A DNA stretch of 64,000 nucleotides, from NCBI GenBank assembly GCA_036648855.1, contig JAVWCU010000002.1, positions 1 through 64,000 of the forward strand. The letters are read 5' to 3'. The notes beneath the pieces were generated by a model. That model was not told where the DNA came from and did no database searches. It worked only from the letters and a program-made list of their open reading frames with translations. How positions within the stretch are numbered: the first letter of the stretch is position 1; the number at the start of each line of letters is the position of its first letter. The stretch is from Faecenecus sp036648855 (GTDB taxonomy: Bacteria; Bacillota_I; Bacilli_A; RF39; UBA660). A program made the position numbers and the translations under genes. This document shows positions 41,552 to 49,814 of this stretch, one piece after another.

Positions 41552-41639
41552 TGTGTATAATTAATTAAATTAAACTTTTTATCCACAACTATATTTATAA
41601 AAATTAGATATATTACAAGCACATTTAAGGTTATAAACA
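41552..41639. other. oriC: oriC, downstream part: DnaA boxes between dnaA and dnaN
   Basis: TGTGTATAA (41552-41560, perfect reverse box), TTATCCACA (41579-41587, perfect) and TTATAAACA (41631-41639, 8 of 9) lie in a 145-bp A+T-rich gap. With the upstream cluster this makes a bipartite origin as in Bacillus; the unwinding element is probably here. Confidence 0.75.
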
Positions 41640-41687
41640 GTTTCCACTGTAATAATAATAAAAGCTTTAAGAAAGAAGGAAGTATTT

Positions 41688-42809
41688 ATGAAATTAAAAA
41701 TTAAAAAAGATATATTAGCAGATGGTTTAAATAAGGTAGCAAAAGCTATTTCTACTAAAAATTTAGTTCCTGTTTTATCTGGAATTAAATTTGAATTATC
41801 TAAGGATGGATTAACATTAACAGCATCTGATAATGATATAACAATTCAGACTTATATTAAGGCAACAGAGAATATGATAATAGAACAAGAAGGTAGTATT
41901 ATTATTCAAGGAAAGTATGTATTAGATATTGTTCGTAAATTACCAGATGAATATATAAATATTGAAGTTATTGATGAATTGAAAATATTAATTTATACTG
42001 AGAATAGTGAATTTAATTTAAATGGTATTAATAAAGCAGAATATCCAAATATTACTTTAGAAACTAGTAAAAACCCAGTATTAATTTCTAAACAGAATTT
42101 TAAAAATATTGTTAATCAAACTGCTTTTGCATCTTCAAACGATGAATCAAGACCTGTTTTAACAGGAATAAATTTTAAACTTTCTGGTGATATGTTAGAA
42201 TGTAATTCAACAGACTCTTATCGTTTGTCTAGAAAAATTATTAAATTAGATAAAGTTGTTGATGAAAATTATAATATTGTAATTCCTAGTAAAAATTTAA
42301 TTGAATTTACAAAAATCTTTAATGATAGTGATAATAATATAGAATTACATATATTTAATAATAAAATTCTTTTTAAAGTAGATAATTTATTATTTCAATC
42401 AAGATTAATTAATGGTACTTATCCAAATACTTCAAATTTACTACCTACAGAGTCTTTAGTTACTATTACTACAACTATTACTGAATTATATAATGTTATT
42501 GATCGAGCTAGTATATTAACTAGTGATAAAGAAAAAAATATTGTAACTCTAGAAACTAGTCAAAATAAATTAGTAATTAAATCTAATTCAGCAGAGTTAG
42601 GTAGAGTTGAGGAAAAAATGCAAATTATCAAGGATAACGAGGAGAATATTAAGATTTCTTTTGTTGCTAAATATATGATGGAGGCATTAAAATCTTTTTC
42701 CACAGAAAAAGTTGATATTTCTTTTGTAGGAGAAATAAAACCTATTATTTTAAAAACACCAGATGATAGTTCATTAACTCAGCTTGTTTTACCAATTAGA
42801 ACATATTAA
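41688..42809 (+). CDS. dnaN: DNA polymerase III beta sliding clamp
   Basis: Ring-shaped processivity clamp (373 residues) made of three similar domains (about 1-120, 125-245, 250-373). It begins MKLKIKKDILADGLNKVAKAIS and ends PDDSSLTQLVLPIRTY, the usual clamp terminus. AGAAGGAAG RBS. It directly follows dnaA and is closed by a terminator rather than continuing to recF. Confidence 0.96.
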   Translation: MKLKIKKDILADGLNKVAKAISTKNLVPVLSGIKFELSKDGLTLTASDNDITIQTYIKATENMIIEQEGSIIIQGKYVLDIVRKLPDEYINIEVIDELKILIYTENSEFNLNGINKAEYPNITLETSKNPVLISKQNFKNIVNQTAFASSNDESRPVLTGINFKLSGDMLECNSTDSYRLSRKIIKLDKVVDENYNIVIPSKNLIEFTKIFNDSDNNIELHIFNNKILFKVDNLLFQSRLINGTYPNTSNLLPTESLVTITTTITELYNVIDRASILTSDKEKNIVTLETSQNKLVIKSNSAELGRVEEKMQIIKDNEENIKISFVAKYMMEALKSFSTEKVDISFVGEIKPIILKTPDDSSLTQLVLPIRTY

Positions 42810-42830
42810 TTATTTTAAATATTTATTTAA

Positions 42831-42858
42831 TTAAAACAGTTAAAATACTGTTTTTTTT
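42831..42858 (+). terminator. Terminator of dnaN
   Basis: Perfect 8-bp stem (42833-42840 with 42847-42854, loop TAAAAT) whose right arm runs into TTTTTTTT. It isolates dnaN from the comK-like gene. Confidence 0.9.
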
Positions 42859-42874
42859 GTATACAATTATTTTC

Positions 42875-42927
42875 CTTATTCGACATAATAAGAGCTTATT
42901 CGACAAAAATTTATAGTACAGTTGTAA
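42875..42927 (+). promoter_or_regulatory. comK upstream region with 11-bp direct repeats and candidate promoter
   Basis: CTTATTCGACA occurs twice (42875-42885 and 42895-42905), exactly 20 bases apart, two helical turns on the same DNA face. A possible promoter uses TCGACA (42900-42905) as -35 and TGTAAT (42922-42927) as -10 with 16 bases between. The repeats may be an operator. Confidence 0.5.
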
Positions 42928-42946
42928 TGCAAATGTGCAATTTGCA
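42928..42946 (+). promoter_or_regulatory. Dyad TGCAAAT/ATTTGCA in front of comK
   Basis: Perfect 7-bp inverted repeat with a 5-base loop, ending just before the AAGGGGG Shine-Dalgarno. It may be an operator or an mRNA hairpin at the 5' end. Confidence 0.5.
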
Positions 42947-42961
42947 AGGGGGAAAAAGAAA

Positions 42962-43408
42962 ATGGACAGTTATGAATTAAACCAGGAAACTTTAGCGGTA
43001 ATAGGTATATCAGAAAACAGATGTAAAATATTAGAAGGGAATAGGGAATATATTATTGATAAGCCAGCTTATGAGGTAATGGATGATAGTTGTCAATATT
43101 TTGGAAGTTCTTATGATGGTAGAGTCAAGGGAACTAGAAAAATACTTGGAATTAAATATAAGATACCAGTAATAGTCGAAGAAAGTACAAAAATGATATT
43201 TTTTCCAATAGAATCTCCACTAATTAATACATGTACATGGATTTCATTAAATAATTTTAAAGATGTTTATATAAATATGAATAAAACTAATATTGTATTT
43301 AGAAATGGTAAAAAAATAGTGACAAATATTTCTTCGGCATCTATAAATAATCAATTATTAAGATCAACTCGTCTTGAATCTATTTTAAATTATAGAAAAA
43401 ATCATTAA
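42962..43408 (+). CDS. comK: ComK-family competence transcription factor, short form
   Basis: Homologue (148 residues) of B. subtilis ComK, the master activator of DNA-uptake genes. Matching blocks: YELNQETLAVI at the start, DSCQYFGSSYDGRVKGT near 46, MIFFPIESP and CTWISLNNFKDVY in the middle, and VFRNGKKIV and NQLLRSTRLESIL at the end. B. subtilis ComK has 192 residues; the missing part is the C-terminal tail with the FMLYPK MecA-recognition motif. The frame opens at 42935, but AAGGGGG before the ATG at 42962 sets the start. In most Bacilli this slot between dnaN and recF holds an S4-domain gene (yaaA). It has its own regulatory region. Confidence 0.85.
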   Translation: MDSYELNQETLAVIGISENRCKILEGNREYIIDKPAYEVMDDSCQYFGSSYDGRVKGTRKILGIKYKIPVIVEESTKMIFFPIESPLINTCTWISLNNFKDVYINMNKTNIVFRNGKKIVTNISSASINNQLLRSTRLESILNYRKNH

Positions 43409-43432
43409 AACGGCTAAAAAGGGTGTTTTTTA

Positions 43433-43461
43433 TTGTTTTAAGTATATATACATGATATAAT
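43433..43461 (+). promoter_or_regulatory. Sigma-A promoter for recF-gyrB-gyrA
   Basis: TTGTTT (43433-43438), a 17-base spacer and a perfect TATAAT (43456-43461), between comK and recF. Confidence 0.7.
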
Positions 43462-43506
43462 GTAGTTGTATGTATGGGGTATTGGGAATAGGGTATAGGT
43501 GATTTT

Positions 43507-43542
43507 ATGAGCATTTTTTGTAGCGTATATGATATTAACTAA
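43507..43542 (+). CDS. Possible 11-codon leader ORF overlapping the recF start
   Basis: ATG at 43507 has an RBS (AGGTGA, 4 bases upstream) and reads 11 codons (MSIFCSVYDIN) to a TAA 14 bases inside recF in another frame. The recF ATG itself has no clear RBS, so translation of this leader could deliver ribosomes to it. No homology is recognised; it could also be chance. Confidence 0.35.
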   Translation: MSIFCSVYDIN

Positions 43543-44647
43543 ATTAAATTTGATTAATTTTAGAAATTATCATAAATTGAATATCAAATTAAATCCCTAT
43601 ATTAATATTTTTATAGGAAAAAATGCTCAAGGGAAAACTAATATCTTAGAGAGTATTTATATTTTAGCCATTACCAAATCACATAGGTTAGCCTTAGAAG
43701 ACAATTATATAAAGATGGGGGAGGATCAGGCACAAGTTGTAGGAACTGTTAAAGCAGGAAAGATAATTAAAGATTTGAAAATAGTTTTTAATAAAACAGG
43801 AAAGAAAGTTTTTCTTAATAATAATGAGATTAGAAAAATATCTAATTATATTACTAATTTAAATGTTATAATTTTTTCACCTGATGATTTAGATATAATA
43901 AAAGGTTCTCCTCAAATTAGAAGAAGTCTTTTAAATATAGAAATAAGTCAAATATCTCAATTATATATTCAATATTATAATGAATATAATAAAATTTTAA
44001 AAAATAGAAATGAATATTTAAAAATTTTGTATGTGAATCATTTAGGGGATGAAAGTTATTTAGATATTTTGGATGAAAAATTAGTAAGTAGAGCTATTAG
44101 TATTTATCAGTTTAGAAGTAAATTTTTAACAAGAATTAATACTAAAATTGCAAATATATTTAAAACTATCACAGGTATTTCAAATTTATATATTAAATAT
44201 GATAGTAATATAGATTTAGTTGATTTTAGTGAAGAGGAAATAAAAACAAAATTTTATAAAAAATTGAGAGAAAATAGAAAAAGAGAAATAATACAAGGAA
44301 CAACATTATTTGGACCACATAGGGATGATTTTTTATTTTTTTTAGATGAAAATAATTTAAAATATTATGGGTCTCAAGGTCAGCAAAGGTTGGCAGTTAT
44401 TTCTTTTAAATTAGCCGAAATAGATATATTTAAAGAAGATACAAAGACTAATCCAATTCTTTTATTAGATGATATTCTTAGTGAAATCGACTTTGAAAAG
44501 AAAAACAAACTCTTAAAATATATAGAAAATGATGTACAAACTATAATCACGACAACTGATTTAGGAAATATTCAAAAAAAGACTTTAAGTCAAGCTAAGA
44601 TTTTCATTGTAGATAATGGAACAGTAATAGAAAAGGTGGTAAATTAA
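43529..44647 (+). CDS. recF: DNA replication and repair protein RecF
   Basis: ABC-type ATPase (372 residues) that loads RecA at gaps. It begins MILTKLNLINFRNYHKLN. Walker A IGKNAQGKTNILESIY is near 31, the signature SQGQQRLAVISFKLAE near 288, and Walker B LLLDDILSEID near 313. The RBS is poor (see the leader ORF at 43507). It ends directly on the gyrB ATG. Confidence 0.96.
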   Translation: MILTKLNLINFRNYHKLNIKLNPYINIFIGKNAQGKTNILESIYILAITKSHRLALEDNYIKMGEDQAQVVGTVKAGKIIKDLKIVFNKTGKKVFLNNNEIRKISNYITNLNVIIFSPDDLDIIKGSPQIRRSLLNIEISQISQLYIQYYNEYNKILKNRNEYLKILYVNHLGDESYLDILDEKLVSRAISIYQFRSKFLTRINTKIANIFKTITGISNLYIKYDSNIDLVDFSEEEIKTKFYKKLRENRKREIIQGTTLFGPHRDDFLFFLDENNLKYYGSQGQQRLAVISFKLAEIDIFKEDTKTNPILLLDDILSEIDFEKKNKLLKYIENDVQTIITTTDLGNIQKKTLSQAKIFIVDNGTVIEKVVN

Positions 44648-46582
44648 ATGGAAGAAAGATTACATGATACAAAAAATACTTATAATTCTTCATCAATTCA
44701 GGTATTAGAGGGGTTAGAAGCGGTTAGAAAAAGACCAGGGATGTATATAGGAACTACAAGTGAAAGAGGATTACATCATTTAGTTTGGGAAATAGTAGAT
44801 AATGCTATTGATGAAGCAATGGCTGGATATGCAGATGATATTGAAGTAACAATTAATGCTGGAAATACAATCACTGTTAAAGATGATGGTAGAGGAATAC
44901 CTGTAGAAATTCACCCTAAGACTGGTAAATCAACGGTAGAAACAGTTTATACGGTATTACATGCTGGAGGAAAATTTGGTGGAGGCGGTTATAAAGTATC
45001 AGGAGGGCTACATGGAGTAGGTGGAAGTGTAGTTAATGCTTTATCTGAATGGATGGAAATTCATGTTTATAAACAAGGAAATGTTTATTATCAGAAATAT
45101 GTAAATGGAGGGCATCCAGAAGCTCCTTTAACTATAATTGATCATTGCTCTGAAGATAGAACAGGAACAACAGTAACATTCAAGCCTGATCCTTCAATTT
45201 TTGTAGAAACAACTATTTTTAATTATGAATTATTAAAAAATAGGTTAAGAGAGTTAGCGTTTTTAAATAGAGGTCTTAGAATTATTTTAACTGATGATAG
45301 GGAAGATAATAAAAAAGATGAGTTTTTATATCAAGGTGGTATCAGTGAATATGTTCAAATGTTGAATAAGAACAAGGTGGCAATACATCCTACGATTATT
45401 GATATAAATGGTAAAGAGTCAGATATTTCTTTGGAGGTAGCTCTTCAATATAATGAAACTTATAATTCTTGTGTTTATTCTTTTGTAAATAATATTACAA
45501 CTCCTGAAGGTGGAACTCATGAAGATGGAGTAAGAATGGCTTTAACTAGAATTATGAATAAATATGCGGTAAGTCATAAAATATTAAAAGAAAATGAGGA
45601 ACCTTTAACAGGAGAAGATGTTAGAGAAGGAATAACAATGATTATTTCTTGTAAGCATCCTAACCCTCAATTTGAAGGACAAACAAAGACTAAATTAGGT
45701 AATGCAGAAGTTAGAGCTATTGCTAATCGTATATTTGCGGAAAGTTTTGAAAGATTTTTATTAGAAAATCCTGATCAGGCTAAAGTAATAGTAGAAAAGT
45801 CAATTACAGCAACAAGGGCTAGAGTAGCGGCTAAGAGAGCTAGAGAGTTGACAAGAAGAAAGAGTGCTTTAGAAATATCTTCTTTACCTGGAAAATTAAC
45901 TGATTGCTCTAGTAAAGATGCTACATTGTGTGAGTTATTTATTGTCGAAGGAGATTCAGCAGGTGGTTCTGCTGTTTCTGGAAGAAATTCAAAAACACAA
46001 GCTATTATTCCTCTTCGTGGTAAAATACTAAATGTTGAGAAAGCTAGATTAGATCGAATATTGGGAAATGAAGAAATAAGATCTTTAATTACTGCTATGG
46101 GAACTGGAATAGGCGATGAATTTAATATTGAAAAGCTTAGATATCATAAAATAATAATTATGGCAGATGCCGATGTAGACGGGGCACATATTGCTACATT
46201 ATTATTAACGTTTTTTTACAGGTTTTTCAGACCTTTAATTGAACATGGGCATATTTATATTGCACAACCGCCATTATTTAAAGTAGTGTCTGGTAAAACA
46301 GTTAGGTATGTATTAGATGAAAAAGAATTAAATGAATATGTTGCAACTTTACCAGATAATTCTAAAAAAGAAATTTCTAGGAATAAAGGATTAGGTGAAA
46401 TGGATCCTCAAGAGTTATGTGATACAACAATGGATTCAAATTACCGTAGTTTAATTAGAGTTAATTTGGAAGATGTTATATATGCTGATGAAACATTTCA
46501 AATTTTAATGGGTGAAGATGTTGAACCAAGGAAAAAATTTATTGAAGAAAATGCTGGATATGTCCAGAATTTAGATGTTTAG
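44648..46582 (+). CDS. gyrB: DNA gyrase subunit B
   Basis: ATPase subunit of gyrase (644 residues). GHKL ATP-binding motifs VLEGLEAVRKRPGMYIG, EIVDNAIDEA and GGLHGVGGSVVNAL are at the N-terminus. The TOPRIM domain has FIVEGDSAGGSAVSG near 432 and IIMADADVDGAHI near 508. The C-terminus ends ENAGYVQNLDV. Start codon directly follows the recF stop. Confidence 0.97.
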   Translation: MEERLHDTKNTYNSSSIQVLEGLEAVRKRPGMYIGTTSERGLHHLVWEIVDNAIDEAMAGYADDIEVTINAGNTITVKDDGRGIPVEIHPKTGKSTVETVYTVLHAGGKFGGGGYKVSGGLHGVGGSVVNALSEWMEIHVYKQGNVYYQKYVNGGHPEAPLTIIDHCSEDRTGTTVTFKPDPSIFVETTIFNYELLKNRLRELAFLNRGLRIILTDDREDNKKDEFLYQGGISEYVQMLNKNKVAIHPTIIDINGKESDISLEVALQYNETYNSCVYSFVNNITTPEGGTHEDGVRMALTRIMNKYAVSHKILKENEEPLTGEDVREGITMIISCKHPNPQFEGQTKTKLGNAEVRAIANRIFAESFERFLLENPDQAKVIVEKSITATRARVAAKRARELTRRKSALEISSLPGKLTDCSSKDATLCELFIVEGDSAGGSAVSGRNSKTQAIIPLRGKILNVEKARLDRILGNEEIRSLITAMGTGIGDEFNIEKLRYHKIIIMADADVDGAHIATLLLTFFYRFFRPLIEHGHIYIAQPPLFKVVSGKTVRYVLDEKELNEYVATLPDNSKKEISRNKGLGEMDPQELCDTTMDSNYRSLIRVNLEDVIYADETFQILMGEDVEPRKKFIEENAGYVQNLDV

Positions 46583-46594
46583 GGGGGTAAGATA

Positions 46595-49123
46595 ATGGAT
46601 ATTCAAACAGATCATAAGTTAATAGATGTAAATATTGCAGAACAAATGCGTTCTTCCTTTCTAGATTATTCAATGAGTGTAATAGTAGCGCGGGCTTTGC
46701 CGGATGTAAGAGATGGTTTAAAGCCTGTTCATAGGCGTATCTTATTTACTATGTTTGAAGATGGATTGATGCCAGAGAAGCAGTATCGTAAGAGTGCTAC
46801 TACAGTAGGAGATGTTTTAGGACGTTATCATCCACATGGAGATACATCTGTATATGATGCAATGGTACGTATGGCACAAGATTTTAACTATCGTTATATG
46901 TTAGTAGATGGGCATGGTAACTTTGGTTCAATCGATGGTTATGGAGCTGCAGCATATCGTTATACAGAGGCTAGGCTTTCAAAAGTTTCACAGGAATTGC
47001 TTAGAGATATTAATAAAAATACTGTTGATTTTATTGATAACTTTGATGGATTACATCAAGAACCTACAGTTTTACCAAGTAGATTTCCTAATATTTTAGT
47101 CAATGGAACTATGGGTATTGCTGTTGGTATGGCAACTAATATTCCACCTCATAACTTAAGAGAAGTTATTAATGGTTGTGTTGCTAAAATAGATAATCCA
47201 GATATTACTACAATGGAATTAATGCAACATATTAAAGGGCCGGATTTTCCAACAGGTGGCGTAATATTAGGTAATAGTGGAATAAAGAAAGCCTATGAAA
47301 CGGGAAAAGGAACAATAGTAATTAGATCAAGAGCTAGTATAGAAGAACATAATAATCATCAAAGAATTGTAGTAACAGAAATACCTTATCAAGTTAATAA
47401 ATCAGTATTAATTCAGAAAATTGCTGAGTTAGTTAGAAATAAAATAATTGATGGGATATCTGATATAAGAGATGAAACAGATTTAAAAGGATTGAGAATT
47501 GTAATTGAGTTAAAAAGAGAAGCAAATGCTAATGTGGTATTGAATAATTTATATAAATATTCACAATTGCAAGGCTCTTTTGGGATAAATTTGTTAGCAC
47601 TAGATGATGGAAAGCCAAGGGTACTAACATTAAATCAAATTTTAGAAAAATATTTAGATTTTCAAAAGACAATTATTATTAGAAGAACTCAATTTGATTT
47701 GGATAAAGCAGAAAAGAGAGCTCATATATTAGAAGGTTTAAAAATAGCTTTAGATCATATTGATGCAATTATTAAGTTAATTAGAGCATCAGCTAGTGAT
47801 GATGAAGCCTTAAAGGGATTAATGTCTACATATAATTTGTCAGAAGCTCAAGGACAAGCTATATTAGAGATGAAACTAAGAAGATTAACTGGATTAGAAC
47901 GTGGTAAAATTGAGGCTGAATTAGAGGAATTAATGAAGGCCATTGAAGGTTATAGAGTTATTTTAGGTGATAGTTCAAAGGTTTTAGAAATAATTAAAAC
48001 GGAAATGCTTGAAATAAGAGATAAATTCGGAGATGAGAGAAGAAGTTCAATTGATATGAGCGCTATTGAATATATTGAAGATGAGTCATTAATACCACAG
48101 GAGCAGATTATTATAACTTTAACAAATAAAGGTTATATAAAAAGATTACCAGTAGATACTTATCGTACTCAAAATAGAGGCGGAGTTGGAATAAAAGGTA
48201 TGACAACAAATGAATCTGATTTTGCGGAGCGAATGTTATCTATGAATACTCATGATTATATCTTATTCTTTTCTAATAGGGGAAAGGTATATAGGATGAA
48301 GGGTTATGAAATTCCTGAGTTTAGCAGACAGTCTAAAGGATTGCCAATTGTGAACTTGTTGCCTTTGGAGAAAGAGGAATATATTAATTCTGTTATAACT
48401 GTTTTTGCGGAAAATGAGGAGAATAAGTACTTAATGTTTGCTACCAAGAGAGGATTAGTAAAGCGTACTGAATTATCTGAATTTGACAGTATTCGTTCAA
48501 GTGGTAAAATTGCTATCTTATTAAAGGATAATGATGAATTAATTTCTGTACGTAAGACTACTGGAAGTAATGAGATAATTATTGGTGGTAGCAATGGAAG
48601 AATGGTTCATTTTGTTGAAACAGAAATAAGGTCAATGGGTAGAAGTACTTCTGGTGTTCGAGGAATGGATTTAGGAGAAGCAATAGTAGTAGGCGCTGAA
48701 GTTGTGGATAAAGATATTCAAGTGCTTATTGTAACTGAAAATGGTTATGGAAAGAAAACTCCAATTGATGAGTATAGACTTACTCATAGAGGAAGTAAGG
48801 GAGTTAAGGCTTTAAATATAACTGATAAAAATGGTAATATGATATCATTAAAAGCGGTTACAGGTGATGAGGATTTGATGATTATTACAGATAGTGGAAT
48901 TGTAATGAGAATGCCAATGAATCAAATTTCTACATTAAAAAGAGCTACTCAAGGAGTAAGACTAATAAATTTGAAGGATAATCAGAAGGTAGCTACGGTT
49001 GCAACAATCGCACACGAAGAAGAAACAGATGATTTAGATGATGCCGGTAGTGAAATTATTAGTTTAGATGAGAGTACAGATAAGATCATACTTGATGAAC
49101 AAATAAATATAGAAGAAGAGTAA
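46595..49123 (+). CDS. gyrA: DNA gyrase subunit A
   Basis: DNA-breaking subunit (842 residues). The catalytic Tyr is in GAAAYRYTEARLSK near 121, and the quinolone region HPHGDTSVYDAMVRMAQDF reads Thr where Ser83 occurs in Escherichia coli. A C-terminal beta-pinwheel covers about 500-810 with the GyrA-box-like QNRGGVGIKGM near 527. An acidic tail ends the protein. RBS AGGGGGGT. The gyrB-gyrA pair is followed by a terminator and the parS/NBS array instead of the common rRNA operon. Confidence 0.97.
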   Translation: MDIQTDHKLIDVNIAEQMRSSFLDYSMSVIVARALPDVRDGLKPVHRRILFTMFEDGLMPEKQYRKSATTVGDVLGRYHPHGDTSVYDAMVRMAQDFNYRYMLVDGHGNFGSIDGYGAAAYRYTEARLSKVSQELLRDINKNTVDFIDNFDGLHQEPTVLPSRFPNILVNGTMGIAVGMATNIPPHNLREVINGCVAKIDNPDITTMELMQHIKGPDFPTGGVILGNSGIKKAYETGKGTIVIRSRASIEEHNNHQRIVVTEIPYQVNKSVLIQKIAELVRNKIIDGISDIRDETDLKGLRIVIELKREANANVVLNNLYKYSQLQGSFGINLLALDDGKPRVLTLNQILEKYLDFQKTIIIRRTQFDLDKAEKRAHILEGLKIALDHIDAIIKLIRASASDDEALKGLMSTYNLSEAQGQAILEMKLRRLTGLERGKIEAELEELMKAIEGYRVILGDSSKVLEIIKTEMLEIRDKFGDERRSSIDMSAIEYIEDESLIPQEQIIITLTNKGYIKRLPVDTYRTQNRGGVGIKGMTTNESDFAERMLSMNTHDYILFFSNRGKVYRMKGYEIPEFSRQSKGLPIVNLLPLEKEEYINSVITVFAENEENKYLMFATKRGLVKRTELSEFDSIRSSGKIAILLKDNDELISVRKTTGSNEIIIGGSNGRMVHFVETEIRSMGRSTSGVRGMDLGEAIVVGAEVVDKDIQVLIVTENGYGKKTPIDEYRLTHRGSKGVKALNITDKNGNMISLKAVTGDEDLMIITDSGIVMRMPMNQISTLKRATQGVRLINLKDNQKVATVATIAHEEETDDLDDAGSEIISLDESTDKIILDEQINIEEE

Positions 49124-49135
49124 AGCTCTTTTTTT
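49116..49135 (+). terminator. Terminator of gyrBA
   Basis: Short AAGAG/CTCTT stem (49116-49120 with 49126-49130) leading into a T run, overlapping the gyrA stop codon. Confidence 0.65.
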
Positions 49136-49145
49136 ATTTTACCAA

Positions 49146-49161
49146 TGTTTCACGTGAAACA
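49146..49161. promoter_or_regulatory. parS: parS site 1
   Basis: TGTTTCACGTGAAACA, a perfect match to the ParB/Spo0J parS consensus; here extended to a 24-bp perfect palindrome (49142-49165). Confidence 0.95.
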
Positions 49162-49229
49162 TTGGAGAGAGATTAAATTTTAATCTTTTACGCCATTTAT
49201 CATTCGTGTTAGGGTAGTTACTAGTATTT

Positions 49230-49238
49230 TGCGCATAA
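49230..49238 (-). promoter_or_regulatory. DnaA-box-like site in array unit 1
   Basis: TGCGCATAA, 8 of 9 matches to the reverse DnaA box (TTATNCACA). Confidence 0.4.
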
Positions 49239-49272
49239 TTAATAGAAATAATATGTTAGTTAAGCTGAAATT

Positions 49273-49286
49273 ATTTCCCGGGAAAT
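49273..49286. promoter_or_regulatory. Noc-binding site in array unit 1
   Basis: ATTTCCCGGGAAAT, a perfect NBS palindrome, 21 bases before parS site 2. Confidence 0.85.
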
Positions 49287-49307
49287 AATTTACAAGAAAA
49301 TAACCAA

Positions 49308-49323
49308 TGTTTCACGTGAAACA
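49308..49323. promoter_or_regulatory. parS: parS site 2
   Basis: TGTTTCACGTGAAACA, perfect parS. Confidence 0.95.
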
Positions 49324-49395
49324 TTGTATGAGATATTAAAATTGGAATCTATTGTTTTGTTTTTTATACGTAGTAGAACTGGTTATTTATTAAGT

Positions 49396-49404
49396 TGTGC
49401 ATAA
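49396..49404 (-). promoter_or_regulatory. DnaA box in array unit 2
   Basis: TGTGCATAA, a perfect reverse match to TTATNCACA, at the same place in the unit as the other DnaA-like sites. Confidence 0.5.
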
Positions 49405-49440
49405 TTAATAGAAATAATATAGACTAATTAGGTTAGAATT

Positions 49441-49454
49441 ATTTCCCGGGAAAT
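49441..49454. promoter_or_regulatory. Noc-binding site in array unit 2
   Basis: ATTTCCCGGGAAAT, perfect NBS, 168 bases after the previous one and 21 bases before parS site 3. Confidence 0.85.
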
Positions 49455-49475
49455 AATGTACAAGAAAATAACCAA

Positions 49476-49491
49476 TGTTTCACGTGAAACA
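49476..49491. promoter_or_regulatory. parS: parS site 3
   Basis: TGTTTCACGTGAAACA, perfect parS, ending exactly where the N run begins. Confidence 0.95.
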
Positions 49492-49591
49492 NNNNNNNNN
49501 NNNNNNNNNNNNNNNNNNNNNNNNNNNNNNNNNNNNNNNNNNNNNNNNNNNNNNNNNNNNNNNNNNNNNNNNNNNNNNNNNNNNNNNNNNN
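49492..49591. other. Assembly gap of 100 N inside the parS/NBS array
   Basis: A placeholder-length run flanked by near-identical repeat sequence; assembly collapse at the repeat is the likely cause, so units may be missing. Confidence 0.98.
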
Positions 49592-49595
49592 AATT

Positions 49596-49609
49596 ATTTC
49601 CCGGGAAAT
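49596..49609. promoter_or_regulatory. Noc-binding site in array unit 3
   Basis: ATTTCCCGGGAAAT, perfect NBS directly after the gap, 21 bases before parS site 4. Confidence 0.85.
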
Positions 49610-49630
49610 AATGTACAAGAAAATAACCAA

Positions 49631-49646
49631 TGTTTCACGTGAAACA
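49631..49646. promoter_or_regulatory. parS: parS site 4
   Basis: TGTTTCACGTGAAACA, perfect parS. Confidence 0.95.
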
Positions 49647-49718
49647 TTGTATGAGATATTAAAGTTGGAGTCTATTGTTTTGTTTCTTATGCATAGTAGA
49701 ACCAGTTATTTATTAAGT

Positions 49719-49727
49719 TGTGGATAA
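49719..49727 (-). promoter_or_regulatory. DnaA box in array unit 4
   Basis: TGTGGATAA, the strongest DnaA box form (TTATCCACA reversed), aligned with the sites in units 1 and 2. Confidence 0.5.
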
Positions 49728-49798
49728 TTAATAGAGATGTGGTAGGTTAATTAGGCAAAAACTATTTTTCAAAAATTAATATATAAAAAAACAGTCAA

Positions 49799-49814
49799 TG
49801 TTTCACGTGAAACA
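49799..49814. promoter_or_regulatory. parS: parS site 5
   Basis: TGTTTCACGTGAAACA, perfect parS closing the array. The NBS expected 168 bases after the last one is decayed here (ATTTTTCAAAAAT at 49764-49776). Confidence 0.95.

Noticed and set aside
49439..49630. Open frame on the minus strand across the N run
   Set aside because: It reads through the gap and the repeats; it has no RBS and no protein-like composition.
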